Positions 33,964-46,282 are shown, counted from the first letter of the stretch. The stretch: DNA of 64,000 nt from Rhipicephalus microplus (GCF_043290135.1 NC_134700.1:237015088-237079087), one strand, 5' to 3'. The notes: generated by a model from the sequence alone, not told the origin. Numbers and translations are program-made.

Positions 33964-36900
33964 GTTTATATGTTTTTAAATCATGTGATTTTCAGCAGTG
34001 GCTAGGGAAGTAACATCCCAACGCAGCGGAGCGAGAGGGACGCTTTTCTAAAACTGTCCAATGCATCCTATGAAGCGATAACGTTACTGCACAAAGCAAG
34101 ACATTGAAGTGCGCAAAGCGAGAGACCCGAATGCGCCACAGATGCTTTGAACAATAACTTCACCACTTCAGCGTATTTCGCACCACTCCAACATCAACGC
34201 AAGACAACGCCGTTCGTATTGTGGAAGGATATAGCTGCATCGTACAGAACAAAACCAAGGCTCTAGGAACAAGCTTTGTATACAGTTTCCTAGCTGGCAA
34301 AAGCTATCTAAACAATAATCTGTAGTAGTTCTTCAATCTAGTCCGAAATGTCACTCTTACCGCTTTTTTATGCTATTCTAAATGTTCATAAGAATTTGAG
34401 GCTGCGTTCAAATAATGATCGCTTTTCCTTGTGCTGTTCTAGTATAGCCATATCACAACAAAATTCACTGGGTTAATTACGATTGTTTTAAATATTATCT
34501 CGTAAGCCTCGAGTAAAAAAAGACGGAGAGGAGTGAAAGTACGCTGGAAAACGTTGATTATAGGGCTTGCACCCCTCTGACTATTCATGCGTGGCAGTCG
34601 TGAAAAATAATGAGCACAACAGGTTTAACATAGCTGGACAAGTGATGAAGTTTAGCCGTGGGAAACACCAGCTGTGTGGACGAGCAGCGTTTAAAGCGGC
34701 TTCGCAAATTTTGACACGCGAAGTGTTTCGTGCCATGACATGTGGAATTGTGTAGTTGTTGCCACAAAACCGAAAAGAAGAACTTCGAGGACGATTGAGT
34801 AGAACGTGCAATAGCATGATTTGGCCCCGTGTGCAAGGCCTCCGACCATGTCACAAGGAAAAGAACGTTTGTGTGTGTAACATTCGCCGTTTAAAACTAT
34901 CCTAAAACGTGAACTGGGTGCAAGGTCCCTAACTACCTACAATGCCATATTTTGTTCTTTTGATAATTGGCGGGATACCGTTCATTCGTCCGTAAGGTGT
35001 GGTGCATGGCCCAGCTGCACACTTTGTAGTGGGTGGGCAGCCTAAAACCACCCGATCATTGCGCACTTCACTTGTGTTAATGCCTGGTACAATTCTAAGA
35101 TTACGTCGCGCAATGCTAAATAGGTTAATTAGAGTCATCCCACTACGTGACAATCATATAATGTGTGTTTTCTTGTATCAGTTTCAGCAAATATTATGTG
35201 GCTCTATCGTAAAACATCTGTTTGTCACGCAGACGGCCCGGATCCGATCCTCACTCGGACCCGATATTTCTTACGATTTGCTTCATTTGCATCTTTCTCA
35301 GCACTTTCGGTCACGGACATGACGATGTTTTGCTAAGAACGAACGCACGGATAGCAACGCCGCATTTTCTACGAAACGAGCTCTTTAACGCTATTACGTA
35401 ATATAATTGAAGGAGCAGTGGCGCCAATTCTCAAATTTGAGATGTGTTGCTAAATCAATTGCTTGGTATCTATGAGTTGTTTTTTTTTTAGCGAAGTATG
35501 ACTGGCATCAGTTTCGTAGAAGCTGTTCTATTTCGAGTGCAAAGAGCGTCAAAAGGCTCAACGGTGCGTTCCCAGCCATGAGACATCGACAGTACTTGAA
35601 CGTGTTCAGTGAGCTGCTAGGCCACGCTTCATGCACTAGGTGGCGATGAATGCGTGGTGATCATATCGACAATTTCATTGCTGTCCTCGCAGTACCGTCT
35701 GTCAGCGAGGCCTGGTTGCCTAGCGGCGGCTTCCCTTGCTTTGTTTTGCTTGGTTCGTGCAGCATGTTCGTGTGAATCCTGCATTTTCATTACTCCTCTT
35801 TGGATGATATGTCGTGAAGTCGTGAGCGTGAATCTGAATATTTGAAGCTATGGCCACCGCGAACAAGTAATACAGGCACGCAGCGTTCATATATCTTACC
35901 AGACAGCGTGGCCCAAGCTTGCGTCTTCAGCTGCCTCGTCACTACTCTGTCCGGCGTCGATTTCATATTCCCTACTCAGAAGGAGACCGAACTGGAAATG
36001 ATTCCCCACGCCACTAATCGGAGCGATTTCTTATTTTTCAGTGTTTTAATCGTCCGTACTGGATGCTCGTGGGGGTGGCGAAGGCATGCCTATACACGTG
36101 CGCTCAGAGCAGTCTAAATATCAACTGAACCACGCGTCACCATTTCGCGCGGTCACGTGATCGTATGAGGTGAGACAGCGGGAGGTGACCGCTTGGCAGC
36201 ACTGGCAGCCCTGGAAATTAGCGGGCTTTTTACCCGTTTTGGATCGGACTCCACACTCTCATACTAATCTATACCACATAAATCATTTTGTTCCAATTTT
36301 GCACAATTAGTATGTAATCGTAACTTGGGGGTCGACAACTATGCGTTTTCGCAAAAAAAAAACGAGACATGCGGCCACTGATGCCACATTTCTACTAAAT
36401 TTTTTTGTAAACAGCTCAGGGCACTCTCTAATACGTCGCCCGTCGCAAAGAAACTAACAAATATCTCACGCTTCTTGTTTCACCTAAATATGAAGTGAGT
36501 GACGTCGTCAGTAAAAGAGATTAAAAAACAAGAAATGCAAGCTGCTTATTTTATAGCTATAGTTCCCGATGTATTGCATGTAATTTATTTCCTACTCTTC
36601 TTACACTTAGTGCTGTGTCGTCCCTTTAATGGGTAAAAATGCAAAGCAGAGTGGACAAGTTAGTGCACAATATGGTCGTATTACCATTGCGCCGCTTGCC
36701 TGGAACTTGAAAGAAAGAGGCAAAAGGATTAACGCTTATCGCGTCATTCACTTTTTCTCTTTTTCCTCTTTCTTCCATGCTCACACTGAGCTGCGTAAAA
36801 GTAATACGAGGTGAAACCACGCAAGAGTAAAGACGGACAAGCAGATACAGAACGAGGCATGAGTGCCAAATGATTTAGTTCTTTGTTAGGTACACGAAAA

Positions 36901-38266
36901 CACCTTTGAAAAGGCGTATGCATGGGAGGCGGAGAGGCAGAGAGAAACGAGAAAAAAAAAAGGCAGCGAGGTTAACCAGGTGGGAGGCGGAAGTTTACAA
37001 TAGCGGAGCATGCCTGAAATAGCAAAAATTGTTTCGTGAATAAAATGACGTGACGTGTTAGCGAATGTTTTAAAGTGAACCATAACGCTCCATCGGCGGA
37101 AAATACAGGTCGCACAATAAACTACGCACTTCACGTTTTCGTGTCAACTGTTGCTCAAAATCCTGGGTACACAATGTTGTCTTGTAGGCTCTTATGTCTT
37201 ACGTATAGAGAAGTGAAATGTAGTACTTCCGCGGGATCAGTATCCTTATTCCAGGTCACTCGTACATTCTTGTAGACAGAAGTAAGCTCCACTGGCGGAT
37301 TCGTGAGTCTACTGGCTCTGTATGTGACTTCACCGTAAAGTACGCTCAATTGCGCACGACTGGCACTGTGGGAACAGATGGTGGCAATATATCGGCTAAT
37401 GAGTGTAAATGACTAGGAACTTTCTCGTCCCAGGTTTTGTTACGGCTCTGGCTTACGATGAAAGGCTACGAGCGCATTAGCCGCTGTCACCGTGTTCAAG
37501 TTACGTCTTGCATGTTTGATGCCCGCGCTTTTCCTGGTCCCTGTAAAACGACAGCGACTACCACTTTTGAACTGAGAAGCTATCGTAAAAAGCTTTTACG
37601 ATGGACGCGAGAGAAATACTACTTCCAAGGGCACGAGTGACAAAGTCTCTGCCTTATACGAATTGCTCTCTTGGGCACGGACGAGGAGCCGCACTTGATT
37701 GCACTCTAGGCTGTAGCGGGCAAGTGACCCACTGGAAAAGACCGGCGTCGTAAAGGTTCACGAAGGCTCGCATAGGCTCCTTACTTTGCTTTTCTGAAAT
37801 GATTCAGGTGTTCGCGCCATCTCGTGGGAGAATAGCCTCGAAAAAGCCTCAAATACGAGACACGGCTCACGCATCAATGGGAAACAAAATCGAGCAAAGC
37901 AAAAATCAAAACCTAATGACAAGAAGTGACTGCGTTTCTTTTTTTATACTTCAACACCCATAAGAGAGACAGAGCTATTGGTTATACTGTTCTTTTTGTG
38001 AAAGCTGGAAATACGTATTGCGTCCACCATAGGCGTATTTTACGCAAAGTTACCACAGTAGTTTTCAGTACGAGCAAGAGAGGACAACCACATGACAGGC
38101 TTCAGATCTATGCGGGGATCACACTCAAAAGATAGCGCGCACTCGGTTAAAATTCATTGGAAAAACAGAAAAACGTCGTTTGTCAGTATCTACATAAATC
38201 TTAATAGGCAATAAATTCTGCATATTGTACCCAGTACTTCCAGATCCGAGGTGGACACTGTCAACA
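33964..38266. other. Anonymous DNA, no supported gene
   Basis: Over 4 kb without a recognised feature. Frames up to 107 codons occur at 34999-35322 and 35842-36117 with no domain. Confidence 0.4.
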
Positions 38267-38283
38267 CTGCCTTAAAAGTTAAT

Positions 38284-38526
38284 GATTTATGAGTGACATC
38301 TGGGGTTTAACGTTCCAAAACCACCATATGATTATGAGAGAAACCATAGTCGAGGGCTCCGAAAATTTTGATTACCTGGGGTTCTTTAATGTGCACCCAA
38401 ATCTGCGCACATGGGCCTAAAACATTTCCGCCTCCATCGAAAATGCAGCTGCCGCAGGCTGGATTTGATCCCGCGACCTGCGGGTCAGCAGCTGAGTACC
38501 TTGGCCACTTGACCACCGCGGTGTTG
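38284..38526 (-). mobile_element. Ruka-like SINE, full length, moderately diverged
   Basis: Minus-strand copy: GACATCTGGGGTTTAACG at the left; a head with GGATTTGATCCC and CTTGACCACCGCGG at the right. CTGCCTTAAAA (38267-38277) and CTGCCTTAAGA (38527-38537) form an 11-bp target duplication with one mismatch. Confidence 0.9.
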
Positions 38527-38692
38527 CTGCCTTAAGAACTATGTCAAAAAGAAAGAATGAGAGAAACTAGGCAGCTTAAATTATTAAAGACTACGACAAA
38601 TAAGAACTACGTAAAATAGTCGACCAGGTGTGCTCTCAAGTGTTGAACACGTCACGATTATTTTTTTTTGCTTTCCCTCGAGATAATGATTA

Positions 38693-38800
38693 ACTTATAT
38701 GTGGGGTTTAACGTCACAAAACCACCACATGATGATGAGAGACGCCGTAGTGAAGGGCTCGGGAAATTTCGACCACTTGGGATTCCTTAACGTGCACCCT
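38693..38800 (-). mobile_element. Truncated Ruka-like SINE (3' part only)
   Basis: About 108 bases of SINE tail and body in minus orientation, stopping at GTGCACCC, the same internal position as the first part of the 33.7-kb chimera. Short flanking matches CTCGAGATAATG (38677-38688) and CTTGAGATAATG (38804-38815) look like a target duplication. The truncation therefore predates or accompanied insertion. Confidence 0.85.
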
Positions 38801-38815
38801 TCTCTTGAGATAATG

Positions 38816-39845
38816 CCAAGCGAGAAAGTGAACCAGTTCCTAGAAACCATCGACGCTCCGCCCCATCGGAACCTTAGACGCTGCCTGCATACATTGCTGA
38901 AAAGAAAGCTATCACCACTACAAGTATAAGGGAAAGCGCGAAAGACCGTATAAAGGGAGGAGTAGGATCGCCTATTGTTTTGGCTTATCGGGAGGAGCAT
39001 CCACAAAAGAAAGGCATGCTTTTTTTTCCTGCATAGCCTTTATTTCATGCATTTGTCTTCATTGCTAACCACGACTTTCTCTGATAGAACATTGTTTATT
39101 TCGTCGAAACTTTCTTGTCTGATGTGCTCGCAAAACTCGCTTAAGCTTTGGTGGCTTTTTAGTTCTTATAAATATTCTTATACACGAATACTAATAAATG
39201 ATGACCCTAAAAAAGTGTTCTCGCAGTTCCACTTGAACGACTCTTAGCCACTTCGTGAACCAGCCGTTATTGTTGTTTTTACCGTCATGGGTGTTAGTTT
39301 GGGTGTTCTCGAAAAGAAAAGGAAGAGGAGAAAGAAAAGGTGATGCCCATTCAGCTGGATCTCGCTGCCAAGGAAGTTAAGCAAGCAGAGCTGGCAAATA
39401 ACACGTACGTCAAAGTAAGAAGGATATTCGCACCGCGAGGGAACAGTCTAATTATGTATTTGTTTCATGTTTTACTTCATTTGAAGTGAGTCTCTCCCGG
39501 GGCCCCGAGCACGGCACGCTGCGGCTGGAGGTCCTGAACGCTGAGCCATGTCAGACGCACAGTGAACACGTACCGACGGCTGCCACGACGTGGATGAACG
39601 CTTAGCGAAGAGCTACTGAAAAATAGTCGCAGTTTCAGCACAAGACCGAAGCAATTATTGCAATATCAAAACATCAGGCTTGTTCTCTAATTTAGGCTAT
39701 GAGATGTAGTGAAAGGGTCGATACAGCTTGAACCAATAATAATAACGCGTTAACCACAGTAACTAAATTAAAAGAGATGTTGCTGTCAACAATTGACTGT
39801 GTGGCGTCCGACAGGAGGCGAAGTCTAAGATCGGCAGTGACAAGC
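38816..39845. other. No recognisable gene
   Basis: AT-rich sequence without a supported feature; an A/G-rich tract at 39312-39340. Confidence 0.4.
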
Positions 39846-39849
39846 TAGT

Positions 39850-40330
39850 GGTTCTCACGTCAAAGTACATTAACGTTGAAGTCTTCATTGACTATTATTA
39901 GCGAACCTTTTAGGCACACCTCAGGGAAATTGCGCAGCAAAACATTCATGACGTCAGTTCGCAAGGTTTGTGGTAAAATGTGCACTATTGCGACGACGAA
40001 GCCGTGCGAGGGGTTAACGACGCAAGCATCACCAAATATCATCTGGGGCAGCCAGTTGAGTTTGTCCGTCTGAAGCTATATTGGTGGTGAGCACTTCAAC
40101 GGGAACTGCATTCACAGGCACTGGACCTGATGCAAGCGATTTTTCCTGTTTCTTCAAAGTGAAAGTGGAGCCAGAGACATTTCGCAGTGCCCCTTTCATC
40201 CAACTGTATGTGTTTCGTTGAGTCCACTCCTCCATTGATCAAACCATCGGATACGTCAATGTCTATGGATAGCACGAATGGCTTGTTCAAAGTACATGCT
40301 TTGTTCAAAAATGCCACTTTTGAGTCCATT
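39850..40330 (-). pseudogene. Helitron helicase / endonuclease remnant
   Basis: Read on the minus strand, 40329-40096 contains IDIDVSDGLINGG, KHIQ and LWLHFHFEE, matching the Helitron helicase C-terminal block (NIDVADGLVNGA ... W..F). Farther on, 40042-39860 contains GDACVVNP, FVVAIVHILPQT, a NFPEV block and IIVNEDFNVNVL. This resembles the endonuclease-like domain fused after the helicase in animal Helitrons, where GDFNVDV is expected. The pieces lie in different frames, with stops between them, and the helicase ATPase motifs and Rep domain are missing. A dead fragment. No Helitron hairpin terminus was identified. Confidence 0.6.
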
Positions 40331-40699
40331 GCCAGTAAGCTAGTGGCAAATGGTGTATATACATTGCTCGCCGTTAGTGTGATCGATGAACGGCGTGGTC
40401 AGCTTGGTTAATGCAGCGTGCTGAAGAGCGAGGGGTCACAGCTGGTTCGAATTTCCGGTGGGTGCCTGGGAATTTTCGTCTGGTTTGTTTTTCTTTGTGC
40501 TTTTTATAGATATATACGTACTTATACTTATCTGGCACATGACGGCGACGGTGAAAATCAGCCTAAAAGTGTTCATAAAGTTATTTTGGCGCATTACAGG
40601 AAGCGGAACCGATACCCACCGGCACCCAAGAGTTTCAGTAGAAAACAAGCGGTGACCCGGAGAAGGCTCCAGCCAGGAGCGTATACCCGCACGGAACGT

Positions 40700-40915
40700 T
40701 GATGTAGGCCGCGTATCCAGGAACCTATGGGCGGGACTGCAAGTTCCGCCTAAAGCACACCCACATCACCCTGCACCAAATCTTGCTGGAGTGCACCAAC
40801 AATGTGGACGTACTACCACCATCACACCCAGGCAAAAACGAGGAGAAAAGAGGGAATTCACAAGAATTCGAAGGCCACCGGTGACGTGGGACTACAAACC
40901 AGTTCTGGTTGATCA
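40700..40915 (+). pseudogene. LINE C-terminal zinc-motif relic
   Basis: The plus-strand frame from about 40707 reads YPGTYGRDCKFRLKHTHITLHQILLEC and SHPGKNEE. This resembles the end of I/Jockey-type LINE ORF2 proteins in ticks (C..C...  H.LW.C after a RNase H domain). One of the cysteines is replaced (CKFR). It is about 60 codons long, and nothing upstream is recognisable. Confidence 0.4.
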
Positions 40916-42273
40916 ACAGGGTTTAGGCCACAGCGGCATTGACTAGACCACCAGGTTGAAGTACCCGGAGTCTGGTCAAACAATGAAGTTCAATTCTCAG
41001 TATATGTGCCGTGTACTCCACAGGTTCCCCGCTCATACACGCTCTTAGAGAGAAATGAGTGATGATTTTTTTGTATTTTTGTTTGAGTGGGTAATACGAG
41101 AACACTTATTGTTAAATAAACATCTTATAGCGCATTTTTGGAAGTCTCTGTGTGAATACTGCTATTGAAAATGAAGTCTACAGTTTATGACCTGTTAGCA
41201 AGTGTTCATGGCCATAACACAAAAGTTCTTGAGAAATGTTGTGACCTCGAAGCCAGCCCTGACAAATGAGAGGCATGGTGGACAGAACCGTTGTTTCGGT
41301 GTGGCTAGAAAAACCTCTCCACTGTGTTTAACTAACGAGCAGACTTGTCCCTTGAAGGTAAATTGAGATTCACTTTCAAGTGATTCCTCAGAATATACGG
41401 GGATATTCCTCTGGGAACGTACGAGTTATATCCATCGACTGAAGCCTGCTCCTACTCAGTGCACACAAATATGAAAACCTGATTCGTCTTCAAATCCCAA
41501 ATCATTCGTTTGAAGAAGTATAAAAAGAATTCTTCAGCAAGGGGCTTTGCTTTCTTGATTTACCGCTTGTTTTGAGATTTATGAATGACTTATGCCAGAA
41601 CCTATGTTTTATTTTTTACATGGTGATGGCTTTTTCTCCACCTGCATTGCTCTTTTATTCGTTGTTGCTTTTTCCTCCTACTTTCAAACCTACTTTCTCG
41701 AAAAATGTTGAACGTTATTGAATTTTTCTTAGTAAACGCAAAAGAATGTACTTGGGCACTTGTATGCGCAAGGTGACAGTGAGAGTGGCAATCACATATC
41801 AATGAAATGAGCCTTCTTACTCTATCATACTTAGTTTGTATCGAACGCTGATTGTTTTCTGCTCCATGATGCGCAAATGCTATCACTGCGCGGTGATGTT
41901 TGCGCCATGTTTGTTACCATTTGCTTGAATCGATGGTAAATGGCGTGCGATCGACGCACCGGAGAAAAAGAGCGTCACGCTTCGTATATGTACCGTGTGC
42001 TGAAAAAGTGATGGCCTTCCCGGTCCTAGAACCAGGAGTCGTCTCTCGCACTCGAGTGCTCTATTGACTCGGAAGCCAGCGTGCTATCGTTAGGACCCAT
42101 TCGAGCTTTTGTGGCGTTTTCTGCTAAACTTTTTGTTGTGTTAAGAAGGAGCACGTGTCAAGTTTGTGATCGCTAATCACGTTCGAAAGCCCTAGGAGCG
42201 TTATCTGTGGTGGACTAAACTGACGCAAGCTTTTATTTTCCGTAAAATGAAGCGGGTAAAAACCCTATAGTCA
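40916..42273. other. No recognisable gene
   Basis: AT-rich, no supported feature. Confidence 0.4.
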
Positions 42274-42481
42274 TGCAAAAACATTTCAGGGGCGAAGCTC
42301 CATTTGCCGTGCGTTGTTCCCTCCACTGCTGCTGCTGCTGCTGCTGCTCCTGCTGCTGCTGCTGCTGTAGTAGTAGTGGTAGTAGTAGTAGTAGCAGCAG
42401 CAGCAGTAGTAGTAGTAGTAGTAGTAGAAGTAGTTGTAGTAGTAGTAATAGTAGTAATAGTAGTAGTAGTAATAGTAGTAA

Positions 42482-42534
<53 letters not shown>

Positions 42535-42560
42535 CGTAGCCACCTCTAGTTTATGAGTTG
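42274..42560 (-). repeat. Repeat edge with (CTG)n/(TAG)n trinucleotide array
   Basis: TTCAGGGGCGAAGCTCC at the left is the reverse complement of the right edge of the CACGGAGTGAATGATGA family. A compound array of CTG and then TAG/CAG units fills 42329-42537. ACGTAGCCACCTCTAG follows, the reverse complement of the GAGGTGGCTAC block that precedes (CTA)n at 51.3 kb. Poly-Ser, poly-Tyr and poly-Val frames here are artefacts. Confidence 0.7.
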
Positions 42561-42600
42561 CTCAAAAGACGGCAATGTGCGCATGTGTCCTTGGGAGTAA

Positions 42601-42740
42601 TGATGTTACGGGAGAATAACTTTACTTTATAAAACGAGGAATAAACTCGGTGGTGGACAAGATGGCGCCCAGTTGGCTCACAGATCTGACAACATCGTCC
42701 TCCTCTTTGTCTTCTTCGTCGTTCTCATCCTACCGTTACA
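42601..42740 (-). repeat. 3' LTR of the Ty3/gypsy element
   Basis: 140 bases, TG...CA bounded, base-for-base equal to 47559-47698 by eye. The terminal inverted repeat is TGTAACGG at one end and CCGTAACA near the other, with three extra bases (TCA) shared by both copies. Confidence 0.93.
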
Positions 42741-42778
42741 TGATTTCCCCGGCGGCTGGAGCACCGACCCGGTGCTAA

Positions 42779-45700
42779 TCAGGAGGCACTGGAGTAATAC
42801 GGTTTGAGTCGCGTAACATGCACTACGTCAGTGTGAGGGTGAAGGATGGCGGGGTCCGTAGGGGTGATTTCGTATGTGACGTCAGTTACTTGGCGTAAGA
42901 TACGGTAGGGACCTGAATAGCGTGGGAGTAACTTCTCCGAAAGTCCAACGCGGCGCGAGGGGAACCATAACAGAACGAGATCTCCGGGTGTGAAGTGGAC
43001 GTCACGATGGCGGGCGTCGTATACGCTCTTCTGATTGTCCTGGGAGTCCAGTAAGCGTCGTCGAGCAACTTGGCGTGCCGCTTGGGCCTTCATTATTGCA
43101 TCACGAGCGTACTGAGACTTGTCATTTAGTCCGGCCGGCAGGAGGGTGTCGAAAGGTAGCGCAGGGTCACGGCCGAACAACAGAAAAAAAGGAGAGAACC
43201 CAGCGGTGTCGTGTCTGGAAGAATTGTACGCGAATGTTACAAACGGTAACGTAGTGTCCCAGTCGCGGTGATCGGCGGAGACATACATGGAGAGCATGTC
43301 CGTGAGAGTGCGATTGAGGCGCTCCGTTAGACCATTTGTTTGTGGATGGTAAGCAGTCGAGAGCTTGTGTTTAGTGGCGCAGGAGCGGAGGAGGTCATCA
43401 ACCACTTTGGAAAGGAAGTAGCTGCCTCGGTCGGTAAGGAGTTGTCGAGGGGCGCCATGATGTAAGATGACGTCCTCCAGAAGGAAATCGGCCACGTCAG
43501 TTGCACAGCTGGTTGGAAGGGCCCGTGTGATCGCGTATCGGGTAGCATAATCGGTTGCTACTGCAATCCACCGATTACCCGCAGCTGACGTAGGAAAAGG
43601 GCCAAGCAGGTCCACGCCAACACGGTAGAATGGGTCTTGTGGGATGTGCAGTGGCTGAAGACGTCCGGCCGGAGGGGCATTTGGTTTTTTCCGTCGTTGA
43701 CAAGGGTCGCAGGCTGCAATATAACGGCAGACGTCGCGGTACATGCCGGGCCAGAAGAAGCGCCGGCGAACTCTGTCGTAGGTCCGTGACACGCCGAGGT
43801 GACCCGCTGTAGGTGCATCATGAAGCTGGGCGAGAACAGTGTGACGCAATTGAATGGGAACGACGAGTAGTCTTTCGGGGCCGTCAGGACGCATATTGCA
43901 ACGGTACAATACACCATCATGTATTTCAAACATTCGAAGGGAAGGGTCGGGCCTTACCGATGTGAGCCTTCGGATAATACCGTCCAAGAAAGTATCTCGT
44001 CGCTGCTCGATTCCAATGTCATGAAACGCGGATAGAGAGAAAACGTCGATAGGAAGGGTGGTTTTAGAGGAGTCGCCGTCTGGAGGGTCGACAGGATACC
44101 GGGACAAGCAGTCCGCATCTTGATGCAGGCGGCCGGTTTTATACAGGACTGAGTAATCAAATTCTTGAAGGCGCAGCGCCCAACGGCCAAGACGGCCTGA
44201 AGGGTCTTTAAGGGACGAAAGCCAGCACAAGGCGTGGTGATCTGTGATTACTGTGAATGGCCGGCCGTACAAATAGGGACGAAATTTACCGACTGCCCAA
44301 ACAAGTGCCAAACATTCCCGTTCGGTTATTGAATATTTTCTTTCAGCAGGCGAAAGAAGGCGGCTGGCATAAGCAACAACACGGTCTCGTCCTTGTTGTT
44401 TCTGGGCGAGGACTGCACCGATGCCATAGCCACTTGCGTCTGTACGAACTTCTGTTGGAGATGAAATATCAAAGTGGGCGAGGATAGGCGGAGACGTAAG
44501 CAGACACACTAGATTTTGAAACGCATCTGCTTGCTCAGGGCCCCAGATGAAGCCAGCGTCTTTTTTGAGAAGTTGAGTGAGAGGGCGTGCTACGTCGGCG
44601 AAGTTTTTAACAAAGCGGCGGAAGTAAGAACAGAGGCCAACGAAACTGCGAACGTCTTTGGTACAGGTTGGTACAGGGAAATCTCTTACTGCGCGTATTT
44701 TATCTTGATCAGGGCGAACCCCCACGGCATCAACGAGGTGTCCGAGGACAGAAATTTCACGACGGCCGAAGTGGCACTTTGCCGAATTGAGTTGCAGGCC
44801 CGCCTTACGAAAGACAGATAAGATTTTCGATAGCCTTTCAAGGTGCGTCGCAAAAGAAGGCGAAAAAACGATAACGTCGTCCAGGTAGCACAGGCAGATG
44901 GACCACTTGAAGCCGTGCAACAGAGCGTCCATCATACGTTCGAATGTGGCGGGCGCATTACATAAACCGAATGGCATCACTTTAAACTCGTAAAGGCCGT
45001 CGGGAGTGATAAACGCCGTCTTCTCACGGTCCATGTCATCAACGGCAATCTGCCAGTACCCAGAGCGGAGGTCAATGGAGGAAAAATATTTTGCGCCGTG
45101 AAGGCAATCCAGGGCATCGTCTATGCGTGGTAAAGGGTAGACGTCCTTCTTCGTTATTTTGTTTAAATGGCGATAATCGACGCAAAATCTCCAGCTGTTG
45201 TCCTTCTTCTTTACAACAGGGGACGCCCAGGGACTGCATGAAGGCTCGATGATATTCCGAGAAAGCATTTTGTCGACCTCCTGTTGGATGATGCGCCGCT
45301 CTGCATGGGAAACACGGTAGGGTCTCCGATGGATTGGACTCGTATCGCCTGTATCAATCCGGTGCTTAACAACGGACGTCTGGCCGAGTGGGCGGTCGCC
45401 AAGGTCGAAGATGTCCCAAAAAGATGCAAGCAGGGAACGCAGGTCGTTAGCTTGTTCTTTCGGCAAGTCGGGGGCAATCATCTTGGTTAACACACTTTGG
45501 TCTGATGGAGGAGTAGACGAAGTTTTTTCGGCACTCGGGATGCTGTCATAACTTAGAGTGCAAATATGGCACTCTGCCGCCGGCACGATCTCGGCTAGAG
45601 ATATACCACGAGGGAGGACTTGTGTACATAGTGAAAAATTCACTAAGGGTAGGCAGGATGCATTGGCCGTAATAGTGATGACGGTGTGAGGAAACGCAAC

Positions 45701-46282
45701 GTTGTGCGAAAGCAGGACGTCAACATTGGGGGACACAATATAAACACCGTCTGGGACAGGTGGAACAGGGGAGACGCCTATGTAAGCTACTGTTCGTTGA
45801 GGGAGACGCAGGTGTTCTGTAGAACAAAGCCGACTTGGAGGGCAACTTGGAGGATCAACAACATTAGGTAGAGCGAGTTGCACTATACCGGCAGAGCAGT
45901 CTATCAAGGCCGAATGTTCAGACAAAAAGTCTTGGCCCAAAATTATGTCATTAGGGCAGTGTTCTAAAACATAAAACAGAACTGATGTGTGGTGTCCGGC
46001 GACGCTGACGCGAGCTGAGCACACACCAATTACGGGGACTTTTCCACCATCGGCCGTTCGGACCACAGGAGTTGGGCCAGGAGTAAGGACTTTCTTCAGC
46101 CGTGCTCTAAGGTCAGCGTTCATGATAGACACGTGTGCGCCAGTGTCAATGAGGGCTGTAGTAGGTACACCGTCGACGTCAACATTGATAAGGTTCTGAT
46201 GTGCGGGCAAGGTCAGTAGAGGATTTTGGGATCGGGTCGGTATTGCAGCATCACCTCCAAGAGCTGCTCCCGTCAGTTTTCC
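42779..46282 (-). CDS. Ty3/gypsy Pol polyprotein (protease, RT, RNase H, integrase)
   Basis: An open frame of about 1143 codons from a TTG at 46210; no ATG start is evident, and the frame stays open upstream into the gag overlap, so expression by -1 frameshift at 46276-46282 is likely. Numbered from 46210: protease ALIDTGAH at residues 19-26; RT with VDYRHLN, SIDLRSGYWQI and catalytic YLDD at 442-445; RNase H with RTDASGYGIGAVL, TERECLALVWA and TDHHAL; integrase HHCC zinc domain (H..H..C..C ending CDPCQRR); and a DDE core at D867, D927, E963. The last two are separated by 35 residues, as expected. A C-terminal PRYSGPYRIL block is the GPY/F module. No chromodomain or envelope gene is present. 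Confidence 0.95.
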   Translation of the reverse strand, partial: GKLTGAALGGDAAIPTRSQNPLLTLPAHQNLINVDVDGVPTTALIDTGAHVSIMNADLRARLKKVLTPGPTPVVRTADGGKVPVIGVCSARVSVAGHHTSVLFYVLEHCPNDIILGQDFLSEHSALIDCSAGIVQLALPNVVDPPSCPPSRLCSTEHLRLPQRTVAYIGVSPVPPVPDGVYIVSPNVDVLLSHNVAFPHTVITITANASCLPLVNFSLCTQVLPRGISLAEIVPAAECHICTLSYDSIPSAEKTSSTPPSDQSVLTKMIAPDLPKEQANDLRSLLASFWDIFDLGDRPLGQTSVVKHRIDTGDTSPIHRRPYRVSHAERRIIQQEVDKMLSRNIIEPSCSPWASPVVKKKDNSWRFCVDYRHLNKITKKDVYPLPRIDDALDCLHGAKYFSSIDLRSGYWQIAVDDMDREKTAFITPDGLYEFKVMPFGLCNAPATFERMMDALLHGFKWSICLCYLDDVIVFSPSFATHLERLSKILSVFRKAGLQLNSAKCHFGRREISVLGHLVDAVGVRPDQDKIRAVRDFPVPTCTKDVRSFVGLCSYFRRFVKNFADVARPLTQLLKKDAGFIWGPEQADAFQNLVCLLTSPPILAHFDISSPTEVRTDASGYGIGAVLAQKQQGRDRVVAYASRLLSPAERKYSITERECLALVWAVGKFRPYLYGRPFTVITDHHALCWLSSLKDPSGRLGRWALRLQEFDYSVLYKTGRLHQDADCLSRYPVDPPDGDSSKTTLPIDVFSLSAFHDIGIEQRRDTFLDGIIRRLTSVRPDPSLRMFEIHDGVLYRCNMRPDGPERLLVVPIQLRHTVLAQLHDAPTAGHLGVSRTYDRVRRRFFWPGMYRDVCRYIAACDPCQRRKKPNAPPAGRLQPLHIPQDPFYRVGVDLLGPFPTSAAGNRWIAVATDYATRYAITRALPTSCATDVADFLLEDVILHHGAPRQLLTDRGSYFLSKVVDDLLRSCATKHKLSTAYHPQTNGLTERLNRTLTDMLSMYVSADHRDWDTTLPFVTFAYNSSRHDTAGFSPFFLLFGRDPALPFDTLLPAGLNDKSQYARDAIMKAQAARQVARRRLLDSQDNQKSVYDARHRDVHFTPGDLVLLWFPSRRVGLSEKLLPRYSGPYRILRQVTDVTYEITPTDPAILHPHTDVVHVTRLKPYYSSAS

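Noticed and set aside
42273..42549. Poly-Ser, poly-Tyr and poly-Val open frames
   Set aside because: Produced by the CTG/TAG trinucleotide array.
43327..45871. Several 60-120-codon frames inside pol on both strands
   Set aside because: Shadows of the 1143-codon Pol frame.
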